DNA of 16,387 nt from Planctomycetaceae bacterium (GCA_947463775.1 CANHVD010000049.1:1-16387); one strand, 5' to 3'; counted from the stretch's first letter, positions 7,501-13,510 are shown. Made by a program: numbers and translations. The notes: a model not told the origin generated them from the sequence alone.

Positions 7501-8127
7501 CAAAACAACGTGATCATGCCGGAAGGCTACTTTGTTGAGTACGGCGGACAGTTTGAAAGTCAGCAAAGTGCGACTCGCACAATCGTCGTGCTGGCTGGAA
7601 TTTCTGTTGTTGGCATGTTCGTTGTCCTGATGATTCTGTTTCCGTCGGTTCGAGTGGTGCTGCAAATCCTGAATGCACTTCCGACGGCATTTATCGGCGG
7701 AGTGCTGGCATTGGTGATCACTCAGCAGACGTTAACCGTTGCCAGTCTGGTAGGATTCATTTCGCTTGGTGGCATCGCCGTGCGAAACGGAATTCTGCTG
7801 GTGACTCACTACTTCCATCTGATGAAAGAGGAAGGCGAAGATTTTACTGAGCAAATGGTCGTCCGCGGCAGTCTTGAACGTCTCGCCCCAGTGTTGATGA
7901 CGGCACTCACTGCGGGAATTGGACTTGTGCCACTGGTTCTTGGGGGACAGGAACCCGGCCGCGAGATTCTTTATCCAGTAGCCACTGTCATTCTCGGTGG
8001 GCTGGTGACGTCCACGTTCTGTGAGTTCCTGATTCATCCTGGATTATTCTGGCGTTTCAGCGGTCAGGATGCGGTCAAGCTTGCGAAGATGAGTGATTCA
8101 GTGGATGAGTTTGGTGCAGGAGAATGA
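4579..8127 (+). CDS. czcA: Heavy-metal efflux RND permease, CzcA/CusA family, with two extra insertions
   Basis: This 1182-residue inner-membrane proton/metal antiporter exports metal ions with the adaptor encoded upstream. TM1 is at residues 9-30, and residues 32-145 (MPIDVFPDLDRPRV onward) form the first porter subdomain. TM2 onward begins near residue 430; TM4 carries the proton-relay-like motif GGIAVAMGELVDDAIVDVEN (501-520, with D512, D513 and E519). NFLPQFDEGSVQ opens the second periplasmic half, and SHMVSGVYAQIAIKI aligns with the CusA segment holding one of its methionine ligands. The C-terminal TM cluster (about 1000-1160) is complete. Relatives are about 1030-1060 residues. The excess is explained by a block at about 146-250 and a second at about 529-555 (see separate entries). 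ATG 4579 is kept because family similarity starts at once, but it has no Shine-Dalgarno sequence and overlaps the cassette repeat. Substrate (Zn/Co/Cd versus Cu/Ag) is unresolved. Confidence 0.93.
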   Translation: MLNSVIRFALRYRMLVLVISMALMVYGSYLATQMPIDVFPDLDRPRVIIITECPGLATEEVETLVTQPIEIALLGASGVQAVRSQSTAGLNVIYIEFDWNTDIRAARQTVQERLTTLGSVLPEGILPQMTPPASIMGQIVVAGLYRQQGPTGGELFPVERTEFMIELVHAIAINNVFDSSSAKILAWQPVDRHRVGTWKPISIDKIEWHAAEQINGQSGDDDNPGFQLSATIVINGKQHNVAFPSKAQRQMSLRTTADWVVRPRILKVTGVAEAFLLGGDKKQYQVLIDPAALIEYDVTLQEVEEALKQSNINASGGFAVQGETERPVRVLGRLGPDAWRVLEDLRKIPVKNHPERSVLLGQVAQVVEGPQFKRGDGSVNGHPGVVFTVVKQPHVDTRSLTDSLEKAFAEAEASLPADIVINSELFRLKNFIDRGIFNVGEALVIGAVLVVIILFLFLLNFRTTFITLTAIPLSLVITTLVFRIWGYITGTHLSINVMTLGGIAVAMGELVDDAIVDVENIFRRLKENNCRPEIADCRMEGSSSDLQSPIGIRKSSLLVVYEASKEIRSAIVFGTAVVILVFLPLFALSGVEGRLFAPLGVAYIVSILASLIVSLTVTPVLSWYLLPQSKATHAEHDGVLLRLFKWAAGYLIRLSIAHPIALMALTWLMVAYAGWELSQLGRNFLPQFDEGSVQINLTLPPGSSLDASNQVSGVIDRKLQQMQKSDKNPDGPILHFVRRTGRAEMDEHASPVNTGEYILSMNPDIQAHREKILKRFLDELREEAPGVDVEVEQPLAHLISHMVSGVYAQIAIKIHGDDLDTLQQLSEQVKQTLQSVPGVTPPIVEPIRQTEELHIRLRPDDLAFYGVTRAYVAQVVQTALQGEVVSQVLEGQRRFDLLVRLEESYRTDYANIGRLRIDLPNNRGQIELRELADIGEGAGANSVNRENARRRIVIRCNTQDRDLASAVAEIQQRVQNNVIMPEGYFVEYGGQFESQQSATRTIVVLAGISVVGMFVVLMILFPSVRVVLQILNALPTAFIGGVLALVITQQTLTVASLVGFISLGGIAVRNGILLVTHYFHLMKEEGEDFTEQMVVRGSLERLAPVLMTALTAGIGLVPLVLGGQEPGREILYPVATVILGGLVTSTFCEFLIHPGLFWRFSGQDAVKLAKMSDSVDEFGAGE
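5014..5328 (+). other. Extra periplasmic block inside CzcA (about residues 146-250)
   Basis: In CusA/CzcA relatives the strand ending ASIMGQIVVAGLY is followed within about 10-15 residues by the helix LRTTADWVVRPR. Here about 100 residues intervene. They start GPTGGELFPV, contain AKILAWQPVDRHRVGTWKPI and SIDKIEW, and have an acidic GQSGDDDNPG loop. The pattern G-P-x-x-G-x-L, a short strand with Glu, a strand of the type KILAW/TVYVL, then PI-x-x-DKI recurs in the His-rich lipoprotein at 8303-8821 (GPHDGTLADW, ATVYVLGSD, APIKTDKISL). The shared pattern was seen by eye, and homology is inferred. The reading frame is intact through the block. Confidence 0.6.
6174..6245 (+). repeat. In-frame palindromic insertion in the czcA cytoplasmic loop
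   Basis: Arms 6174-6196 and 6223-6245 are inverted repeats matching at 18 of 23 positions; the core CGATTGCCGAATGG pairs with CCAATCGGCATTCG at 12 of 14. The span is 72 bp, exactly 24 codons, and coincides with a stretch (about residues 532-555) that relatives lack or have much shorter between the TM4 motif and VVYEAS. The encoded peptide is polar with Cys and Ser, suited to a loop. It is likely a small palindromic element accommodated in the protein. Confidence 0.5.
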
Positions 8128-8147
8128 CCAACAGCATGTCGGTTATT

Positions 8148-8183
8148 CATTCTTGTCCGACGGTAACTCGACGGGCAAGAATG
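8148..8183 (+). terminator. Stem-loop after czcA
   Basis: CATTCTTGTCCG (8148-8159) pairs with CGGGCAAGAATG (8172-8183) over 12 bp with one G-U pair and a 12-nt loop, 21 nt after the czcA stop codon. No U-tract follows, so it may end the transcript Rho-dependently or protect the 3' end rather than act as a classical intrinsic terminator. Confidence 0.45.
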
Positions 8184-8254
8184 CCTATCCTGCATGACGT
8201 GATGTCTTGACGAAGCAGGCAGCGCCTTGTTGAGGTTGTCAAAGTTTAACTAAA

Positions 8255-8274
8255 TCGAACCGGAGTCGGTTCGA
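8255..8274 (+). promoter_or_regulatory. Perfect 8-bp hairpin in the lipoprotein leader
   Basis: TCGAACCG-GAGT-CGGTTCGA is a perfect 8-bp stem with a tetraloop, followed by AGCAATTTTAT. It lies 28 bp upstream of the ATG at 8303. It could be an attenuator, a second weak terminator or an operator dyad; the sequence does not decide. Confidence 0.4.
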
Positions 8275-8302
8275 AGCAATTTTATGTAAGGGAGATTTGA
8301 TC

Positions 8303-8821
8303 ATGAAGAAATTTGCCAGTCTGTTGTCTGCATTTTGTGCTCTGGTTGCGATGACTTTTATCGTTGGTTGTCAAGAACCGGCGGCGCCGGAAGCGGCCGC
8401 TCCGTCCAACACAGCCTCGGCTGCTGCTGAACATGGCCACGAGCACGCGCATGGCCACGGAGCAGGTCCCCATGACGGAACGCTCGCCGACTGGGGTGGT
8501 GGCAAGTATCACGTCGAATTCACTGTCGATCACGAAAAGCAGGAAGCCACTGTTTATGTTCTTGGCAGCGATGAAAAATCACCTGCTCCGATTAAAACCG
8601 ACAAGATTAGTCTGATGATTGGGGATCCTGAACTGCAGGCCGATCTTCTGCCGGTACCTCTCGAAGGCGAGACTGATGGGCTTTCATCACGGTTCGTCGG
8701 TAAGCACGAGAAACTGGGAATCGTTCAGGAATACGCGGGAAGCATGAGTGCTGAAATTGAGGGAACGCCGTATACCGGTGACTTCAAAGAAGAAGCTCAC
8801 GACGCTCATGATCACAAGTAA
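8303..8821 (+). CDS. Histidine-rich lipoprotein, likely metal-binding
   Basis: This 172-residue protein has a lipoprotein signal peptide with lipobox FIVGC (Cys23). An Ala/Pro/Glu linker (24-43) is followed by a His-rich stretch, EHGHEHAHGHGAGPHDG (about 43-59). A β-rich domain then starts TLADWGGGKYHVEFTVDHEK and continues through TVYVLGSD, PIKTDKISLMI, SRFVGKHEKL and EIEGTPYTGDF. The protein ends in another His cluster (EEAHDAHDHK). ATG 8303 is chosen over an in-frame TTG two codons earlier because AAGGGAGA at 8288-8295 is well spaced for it. The same-strand position after the RND pump, and the pattern shared with the extra block in that pump, point to periplasmic metal capture; this is inferred. 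No named family is assigned. Confidence 0.82.
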   Translation: MKKFASLLSAFCALVAMTFIVGCQEPAAPEAAAPSNTASAAAEHGHEHAHGHGAGPHDGTLADWGGGKYHVEFTVDHEKQEATVYVLGSDEKSPAPIKTDKISLMIGDPELQADLLPVPLEGETDGLSSRFVGKHEKLGIVQEYAGSMSAEIEGTPYTGDFKEEAHDAHDHK

Positions 8822-8847
8822 CTGTTGAACAACACTTGTTCGCTTTT

Positions 8848-8885
8848 GGACTCTCTCGGACGCCTCAGAGCATTTGAGAGAGTCC
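8848..8885 (+). terminator. Strong stem-loop between the lipoprotein and DUF3147-like genes
   Basis: GGACTCTCTCGGA (8848-8860) pairs with TTTGAGAGAGTCC (8873-8885): ten perfect Watson-Crick pairs, then two G-U and one A-U, with a 12-nt loop. It begins 26 nt after the lipoprotein stop codon and probably separates the metal locus from the following gene, though no clear U-tract follows. Confidence 0.5.
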
Positions 8886-8908
8886 TGACGTTTAGGAGAG
8901 TGTACGGC

Positions 8909-9244
8909 ATGATGAACGTGATCCTGCGAATCGTGATTCCTGCCACGATCATCTTTACGGTATCAGAATTGTCGCGGCGGTCACCTCGACTTGCCGCGTT
9001 TCTGCTGACGCTGCCACTGGTCAGCATTCTCGCGTTTGCTGCGTCTTGGTCGAAAGAGCATGATCTGAAAAGTCTTTCGCAAATGGCGAAGGAGACTCTG
9101 GTACTCGTGCCCCTCGGGCTTCCCTTCTTTCTGCCACTGGCGTATGCCGATCGCCTTGGCCTTGGTTTCTGGAGTGCCATGCTTGCCGGTCTGGCACTCG
9201 CCTCGTTGACTATTGGCCTATGGCTGATGTTTGGCCCGAAGTGA
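8909..9244 (+). CDS. Small integral membrane protein, DUF3147-like
   Basis: From ATG 8909 this is 111 residues with about four hydrophobic segments: VILRIVIPATIIFTVSEL, LAAFLLTLPLVSILAFAAS, LVLVPLGLPFFLPLAY and MLAGLALASLTIGLWLM. The short SELSRRSPRLAA loop and overall layout resemble DUF3147-type proteins, whose function is unknown. The frame is open further upstream to ATG 8825, but TAGGAGAG (8893-8900) is well placed for 8909, and the upstream extension would translate the stem-loop. Family assignment is from memory of the pattern and moderate; that it is a membrane protein is clear. Confidence 0.7.
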   Translation: MMNVILRIVIPATIIFTVSELSRRSPRLAAFLLTLPLVSILAFAASWSKEHDLKSLSQMAKETLVLVPLGLPFFLPLAYADRLGLGFWSAMLAGLALASLTIGLWLMFGPK

Positions 9245-9487
9245 TCTGGGCGAGACACCTTCACGGCACCAGATTCAGGCTGCCCTCTTTGCATCATCAT
9301 GCGGCACGGGAAGCCTAATTCATGCCTGGACCATTGGCATCGCAAATTGCGGTCTGCCCGGGATAGGTTCACTATGGAACTCCTGGAGCCACACTGGTTG
9401 GTGAGACATTTGTGCTGCCATCGCGTTAGGTCCATCGGCCACATTGTCACCGCTAAGCGAGCTGGATTCGCGTCTGATACGGCTGAT

Positions 9488-9509
9488 CGATCATCGCTCG
9501 CAATGATCG
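9488..9509. promoter_or_regulatory. Dyad upstream of the sigma54-like promoter (possible enhancer site)
   Basis: CGATCAT (9488-9494) and ATGATCG (9503-9509) form a perfect 7-bp inverted repeat with an 8-bp centre, 81 bp upstream of the -24 element. Bacterial enhancer-binding proteins usually bind dyads about 80-200 bp upstream, so the position fits. A dyad this short can occur by chance. Confidence 0.25.
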
Positions 9510-9590
9510 CTGTTGAATCGGGCCGTGCAGGCAGATCGCCACCCGATGGTGACATACGCTGATTTATCTTGCTTTTTCGATCGATCCGAT

Positions 9591-9607
9591 TTGGCATACA
9601 TCGTGCT
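9591..9607 (+). promoter_or_regulatory. Sigma54-type -24/-12 promoter candidate for the DUF1328 gene
   Basis: TTGGCATACATCGTGCT has the invariant GG (9593-9594) and GC (9605-9606) separated by exactly 10 bp, with a full TTGGCA -24 half and TGCT at -12. It matches about 10 of 13 positions of the usual TTGGCAC-N5-TTGCT consensus. Transcription would start near 9618, leaving a leader of about 66 nt before ATG 9684. An NtrC-type activator is encoded at 13620-15074 in this window. Confidence 0.5.
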
Positions 9608-9683
9608 TTACTGTGAGTGATCGAAGCGGAAGGCCTGAAAGTTCATGGCCTCCATGATCAAGAAAACTGTCAGGAGCAGATTT

Positions 9684-9851
9684 ATGTTGGGTTACGCGCT
9701 TACTTTTATGATCATCGCATTGATTGCTGCTGCGATGGGATTTGGTCTGGTAGGCGGCATGGCTTACGGAGCAGCGAAGATTTGCTTCTTTGTGTTCCTC
9801 GTCCTGGCAGTCCTGTCACTTATCGGCGGTCGACGAGTCAACACGAACTGA
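9684..9851 (+). CDS. DUF1328 small membrane protein (YtjA-like)
   Basis: This 55-residue peptide has two hydrophobic helices with a Gly/Ala-rich turn: MLGYALTFMIIALIAAAMGF, then GLVGGMAYGAAKICFFVFLV. It matches the size (about 53) and pattern of the DUF1328/YtjA family, inner-membrane peptides of unknown function seen widely in proteobacteria and planctomycetes. The frame is open to an earlier start at 9645, but ATG 9684 is preceded by a CAGGAGCAG Shine-Dalgarno-like stretch and gives the family N-terminus. A sigma54-like promoter lies 77 bp upstream. The next gene, on the same strand, encodes a coiled-coil lipoprotein and could be co-transcribed across an 81-bp gap. Confidence 0.85.
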   Translation: MLGYALTFMIIALIAAAMGFGLVGGMAYGAAKICFFVFLVLAVLSLIGGRRVNTN

Positions 9852-9932
9852 TGTCGCGACGAATTCGCCGACATCCTGCGTTCCCGCACATCGTTGGAAC
9901 CTCATCACTTAAAGTTCTCAAGAAGAAATCAA

Positions 9933-10610
9933 ATGAAGAAATCATTATTGGTCCCGGCAATTGCAGCGTTGGGGATTTGCATCGGATGCAACACCGGCCC
10001 TGAAGATGTCACCAAGGCGGAAACCGAGTATCAGAAGACTCAGCGTGACGGCGAGAAGCTGGTGGCTGACGCTCAGCAGGAAGGAACTGAGAACGTTCAC
10101 GAGACTCGCAAAATCGTGCTGGACGATGTTAACGCCGAAACGCGCGACGCTAAAGAAGCATTGGAAGATGAACGCTCTGTGGTAGCCAGAGAGCGGGCCG
10201 ATGTGGGAGAAGCGGTTCGCAAGGGCGACAAGGAAATAATGAAGGCAGAAGCCGAAAAGCAAAAAGAGGTGGCGGAAGCCAAAGTCGCGGCTGATAAAAA
10301 GATCGCAAACGCGAAACATGACCTCGAAGAAACGAAACGCAAGGCCATCGAGGATGGTCAGAAGCGAATCACTGAATGCGAAGAGGCCGTGACAAAGCAG
10401 CAGAAAGAGTTGACTGACGCGAAAGCGGAAGTGGCCGCCGCAGAAACTCGCCTGAAGGACGCGACGGATGACAATCGCGCTGACCTGCAGAGTAAGCTCG
10501 AGGACGCACGCAAGGTCGAGCAGGAAGAAGTAACGGGCGTTTCAGAGGCGAAAGCCGCGCTAGAGAAAGAGAACGCCGAGCTCAAAAAAGTGGTAGCAAA
10601 AGTCAATTGA
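9933..10610 (+). CDS. Coiled-coil lipoprotein of unknown function
   Basis: This 225-residue protein has a lipoprotein signal (MKKSLLVPAIAALGICIGC, Cys19) followed by about 200 residues of nearly uninterrupted charged helix rich in Lys, Glu, Ala and Asp. Heptad-like runs include EAEKQKEVAEAKVAADKKIA and EEAVTKQQKELTDAKAEVAA. It contains almost no aromatic residues and only one Cys (near residue 149) after the lipid site. It resembles long periplasmic coiled-coil spacer or stalk proteins; no catalytic motif is seen. ATG 9933 is favoured over a frame opening at 9894 because it gives a proper lipoprotein signal. It sits between a DUF1328 gene and a secreted Gly-rich peptide, suggesting an envelope-stress or surface-structure group; this is inference. 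Confidence 0.8.
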   Translation: MKKSLLVPAIAALGICIGCNTGPEDVTKAETEYQKTQRDGEKLVADAQQEGTENVHETRKIVLDDVNAETRDAKEALEDERSVVARERADVGEAVRKGDKEIMKAEAEKQKEVAEAKVAADKKIANAKHDLEETKRKAIEDGQKRITECEEAVTKQQKELTDAKAEVAAAETRLKDATDDNRADLQSKLEDARKVEQEEVTGVSEAKAALEKENAELKKVVAKVN

Positions 10611-10745
10611 CCTTATCTGAAACGCAACTGGCAATTTACACATTATTGGAGATTACCGAGTTGCGGGGGTCCTCGTCAGTTCAGAGTTGTTCTGGACCGA
10701 GTTGAATCATTCGTCAGGTAACAAGGTCTTAAAGGGAGAACTCAA

Positions 10746-11048
10746 ATGACAAAGAAATTTCTTCTCACACTGTTAACATCCGCTGCACTACTGATGGGTA
10801 TTGCAGGATCATCGGTCGAGGCTGCGAGATGGAATCGCGGCATTGCGCGAAGAGGCGTGCAGTATCGCTATAGCGGCGTTCACGGACGCGGATTTGGCAA
10901 CGAAAACCGTCAGTTTAGACGACAGTTCAACAACTCTGGTTATTACGGAAACCGGAATAGCTTCGGAAATCCATACGGCAATTCCTATCGGAATGGACGG
11001 GGAGTTTACTTTGGATCCAACAACGGAGGTTTCTACTTCCGATATTGA
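10746..11048 (+). CDS. Small secreted Gly/Asn/Arg/Tyr-rich protein
   Basis: The 100-residue product begins with a clear Sec signal peptide (KKFLLTLLTSAALLMGIAG, likely cleaved after SVEA, about residue 26). The mature part of about 74 residues is dominated by Gly, Asn, Arg, Tyr and Phe (GYYGNRNSFGNPYGNSYRN, VYFGSNNGGFYFRY) and is strongly basic with no Cys. Such composition suggests a disordered, cell-wall-associated or self-associating surface peptide; no family is recognised. A strong AAGGGAGA Shine-Dalgarno sequence precedes ATG 10746, which suggests high expression. A strong hairpin follows at 11078-11110. Confidence 0.75.
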   Translation: MTKKFLLTLLTSAALLMGIAGSSVEAARWNRGIARRGVQYRYSGVHGRGFGNENRQFRRQFNNSGYYGNRNSFGNPYGNSYRNGRGVYFGSNNGGFYFRY

Positions 11049-11077
11049 TCTCTGCCCCGCCGATAAGTTTCCGGTAA

Positions 11078-11110
11078 AACGAGCCTCGCAGAATCATGCC
11101 GAGGCTCGTT
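11078..11110. terminator. Terminator-like hairpin between convergent genes
   Basis: AACGAGCCTCG (11078-11088) pairs perfectly with CGAGGCTCGTT (11100-11110) over 11 bp with an 11-nt loop, 29 nt after the secreted-peptide gene. It lies between that gene and the convergent kinase gene on the other strand. On the minus strand an AAC stem end followed by TTTTACC resembles a weak U-tract, so it may work in both directions. Confidence 0.65.
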
Positions 11111-11248
11111 CTCGTTGAACGCTATCCCTGCGATCACTGTGCCTGGAGGTGCTGAACCGAGACGGCTTGCGGTTTAGGACCAGGCAGCGAACCGGGCTCC
11201 GCGTATCACAAACTTGCTTCCCTTAGACAATCGTCCACGTCGAAGTAA

Positions 11249-12934
11249 CTAGACTGCGACAGATCTGGAAAGCTTCTCAAACAGCGACTGAAGGGCAGCA
11301 ATATCGACAGGCTTCAGCATGTGCTCGTGGAACCCGGCCTCAAGCGCTTTGTCGCGATCGGAAGGCTGACCGAAACCAGTAAGAGCGACCAGGCAGGCTC
11401 GAGAGCAGTCGGGACGTTGACGGATTCGTTGAGCTAATTCATAACCCGACATTCCGGGCATCGCAATATCTGAAAACACAACGTCGGGCTTAAACGTTTC
11501 CAGCTTGATAAGTGCCAACGGACCATTCTCAACAACCTCAACTTCATGCCCGAGTTTCTCAAGCAGGCGAGCAGTCATTACTCGCAATGCTCGCATGTCC
11601 TCAACGACCAGCACCTTGAATGATTTTGCTGACACGGCCTGAGGTAGTATTGCTGGAATTATTTTCGACGAAGTCAGATCGTGGACCATGGGAAGGCGAA
11701 CCGTAAAAGTACTTCCCTTTCCGACTCCATCACTTTGGGCGACGACCGTGCCGTCGTGCAAATCGACAATCGCTTTTACCAACTTCAAACTGATTCCCAG
11801 ACCCGTGCTGCCTCGTTCAGGCCTATTATCAGCCCGAGAAAACATGTCGAAAATATTTGGCAACACTTCTGGGGCAATTCCAATTCCGTGATCCCGGAAA
11901 CTGATCATGGCCATCCGCTCTTCTACGACGACGGCAAGTTCAATTTGTGAGTCGGGGGCGCTGTACCTGGCGGCATTGTTCAGCAGATTCGAGATCACCT
12001 GAGTCAGCCGTAAAGAGTCCCCATACACGCAAACCTTAACTCCGTCAGGAACATTAATGGTCAGTTTTTGACCGTTCTCTGTAATAGACCTCGACGATGT
12101 ATTAACGGCTGCAGCAATAAGCGCCAGTAAATCAACGATCTCCCGGCGGAGCGAAATCTGGCCGCGGCTGATCTGTGAGACATCCAGCAAGTCATCAATT
12201 AACCGCACCAGCTCTTCGACTTGTCTCGCCATCATCTGGCGCAGTTCATCGACCTCGGGATCGAGCTTAAGCATTCCCATGAGTTGAACGGCGTTCTTGA
12301 TGGGAGCGAGCGGGTTGCGTAACTCATGAGCCAGTGCCGCGAGGAATTCATTCCTGCGACGCTCCGCTTCAGCCAGCGGAATCGTAGGCTCCACGTGTTC
12401 ATTCTGGAATCCTTTTGCCGACGTCAGGTCACGCTTAACACCATCGCCGATACTGGCGAACGTAACGGGCAGGCGTTCGCATTCAGAATTTTGAACTGCA
12501 GTGGCAGTTTCCGTTTTCTTCCGGCGATGCTGCATAGTCAAGAATACTGCTGCGACGAGACTCAATCCAACAATCGTGGAGATCAACGCTGTCGGCAGTG
12601 CTATGAAATAAGCCTGATCTGATGCCTTGGCATACTCTTCCAGAGAACGATTGTACGAGGATCGAATCGAGGTCAGTCGCTTGCTGATTTCTTCGAAAGA
12701 CCGATTGCCGGAGTCGTTTTTCTCGGCGTCCTTGATGGACAACTCCAATTTGTCGATCGCTCGCAAGTGCTCACGGGTTTCGGCGACGAGGTCTGATTTC
12801 GCACGCATGCGATGTATGCTTTGTAGCACCATCGCTACGCAGATAATCAGTACACACAACACCGCAGCGAGGAGCAAGGCGTACAGATTCTTCCGTTCAA
12901 ATGGATGCGGTGATCTTTCATGCGTCGCTTCCAA
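11249..12934 (-). CDS. Membrane hybrid sensor histidine kinase with C-terminal receiver
   Basis: This 561-residue protein has two TM helices (about 18-38 and 111-133) flanking a mostly helical periplasmic segment of about 70 residues. A short stretch at 154-178 (ERLPVTFASIGDGV...) looks like the first part of a PAS domain with the rest missing. HisKA follows (NEFLAALAHELRNPLAPIKN, phospho-acceptor H203), then HATPase_c with N-box SNLLNNAARYS (315-325), G1 DHGIGI (348-353), G2 GSTGLG and GKGSTF. The receiver occupies 438-555 with D489 (VVFSDIAMPG) and K541. It probably autophosphorylates and passes phosphate through its receiver to the HPt protein encoded 56 bp upstream. The start is TTG 12934 after GGGGAA; no ATG gives both TM helices. 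The signal sensed is unknown. Confidence 0.92.
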   Translation of the reverse strand: MEATHERSPHPFERKNLYALLLAAVLCVLIICVAMVLQSIHRMRAKSDLVAETREHLRAIDKLELSIKDAEKNDSGNRSFEEISKRLTSIRSSYNRSLEEYAKASDQAYFIALPTALISTIVGLSLVAAVFLTMQHRRKKTETATAVQNSECERLPVTFASIGDGVKRDLTSAKGFQNEHVEPTIPLAEAERRRNEFLAALAHELRNPLAPIKNAVQLMGMLKLDPEVDELRQMMARQVEELVRLIDDLLDVSQISRGQISLRREIVDLLALIAAAVNTSSRSITENGQKLTINVPDGVKVCVYGDSLRLTQVISNLLNNAARYSAPDSQIELAVVVEERMAMISFRDHGIGIAPEVLPNIFDMFSRADNRPERGSTGLGISLKLVKAIVDLHDGTVVAQSDGVGKGSTFTVRLPMVHDLTSSKIIPAILPQAVSAKSFKVLVVEDMRALRVMTARLLEKLGHEVEVVENGPLALIKLETFKPDVVFSDIAMPGMSGYELAQRIRQRPDCSRACLVALTGFGQPSDRDKALEAGFHEHMLKPVDIAALQSLFEKLSRSVAV

Positions 12935-12990
12935 TTCGATTCCCCGGAACGATTGCTGTGTAAGAGCCAGATATTAACTTGCGAAGCCTT

Positions 12991-13410
12991 TTATCCGGCC
13001 CCCAGTGAATGTGACTCTTTCCATTCCATAAGTGCATGCGACAACTGACTCAACTGTTCCGTCAGCGTCGGAATCAATGACGAAGCCTCTGCCAGTGTCC
13101 CGGCCATGCAGGCTGCTTCCACTGCTGCCCCGGCCCGGGTAGCAGCTTCTGCTTCAAAGTTGGAACAGAGCCCCTTTAGGCTATGCGCAATCCGACTTGC
13201 CTCTGCAGCGTCGCCAGCATCAATTCGCTGCCTCAATTCCTGTAACAGTAACAGGGAATCCTCCAGAAAGTAATCAACCATAGTGTGAAGCAAATCGGTA
13301 TCAGCCCCCATTCGCCGTAAAGCGACATCCGGATTCCAAAGCTTGTATGGCTCGATGGACTCTGACACCTTCACTTCGTCCTTCGCTGCGTCTTTCGCTT
13401 CGCTTCGCAT
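12991..13410 (-). CDS. Stand-alone histidine phosphotransfer (HPt) protein
   Basis: This 139-residue all-helical protein has the HPt signature ASRIAHSLKGLCSNFEA, with the phospho-accepting His at residue 76. The preceding helix LLHTMVDYFLEDSLLLLQEL and following helices fit the four-helix HPt bundle. About 25 charged N-terminal residues precede the domain. HPt proteins shuttle phosphate between receiver domains, here probably from the hybrid kinase (next gene downstream on the minus strand) to the receiver of the sigma54 activator (previous gene). ATG 13410 lacks an obvious Shine-Dalgarno sequence. The 209-bp gap to the activator gene holds a palindromic repeat, so an independent promoter is possible. 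Confidence 0.88.
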   Translation of the reverse strand: MRSEAKDAAKDEVKVSESIEPYKLWNPDVALRRMGADTDLLHTMVDYFLEDSLLLLQELRQRIDAGDAAEASRIAHSLKGLCSNFEAEAATRAGAAVEAACMAGTLAEASSLIPTLTEQLSQLSHALMEWKESHSLGAG

Positions 13411-13452
13411 TACGTCTAAGTTGAGTTAAGAACGCCTAACAAAACATGCGCA

Positions 13453-13510
13453 CGTAGCCGGATTCGTGAGAATTCGGAGCGATTTCTGAGCTCTCACGAG
13501 CTCAGCTACG
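13453..13510. repeat. Palindromic intergenic repeat (CGTAGC...GCTACG)
   Basis: Arms 13453-13471 and 13492-13510 are inverted repeats identical at 15 of 19 positions, beginning CGTAGC and ending GCTACG. Inside it, TGAGCTC-TCAC-GAGCTCA (13487-13504) is a perfect 7-bp hairpin. It lies between the sigma54-activator stop and the HPt start. Planctomycete genomes often carry dispersed repeats of this look; here it could terminate or attenuate transcription on the minus strand. An apparent minus-strand frame across it (13426-13623) is not gene-like. Confidence 0.55.

Larger units (their letters stand above)
9245..9683. other. 439-bp region without a convincing gene; holds sigma54-like promoter
   Basis: No frame here has a family-like composition or a good start. 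A + strand frame at 9299-9562 and a long - strand frame over 8812-9597 are Arg/Ser/Pro-rich and look like chance openings. The useful content is a 7-bp dyad at 9488-9509 and a -24/-12 type promoter at 9591-9607, both upstream of the DUF1328 gene. Confidence 0.6.

Noticed and set aside
8858..8875. A GG-N10-GC spacing (GGACGCCTCAGAGC) that could be a sigma54 promoter for the DUF3147-like gene
   Set aside because: Beyond the GG and GC it matches almost nothing of the consensus, and it forms the loop side of a strong hairpin.
9299..9562. An 87-residue + strand frame in the gap before the DUF1328 gene
   Set aside because: It has no Shine-Dalgarno sequence, no signal or domain pattern, and a composition typical of chance translation.
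8812..9597. A 261-residue open frame on the - strand
   Set aside because: It runs antisense through the DUF3147-like gene and the intergenic region, is Arg/Ser/Pro-rich with no recognisable domain, and would need transcription across strong hairpins.
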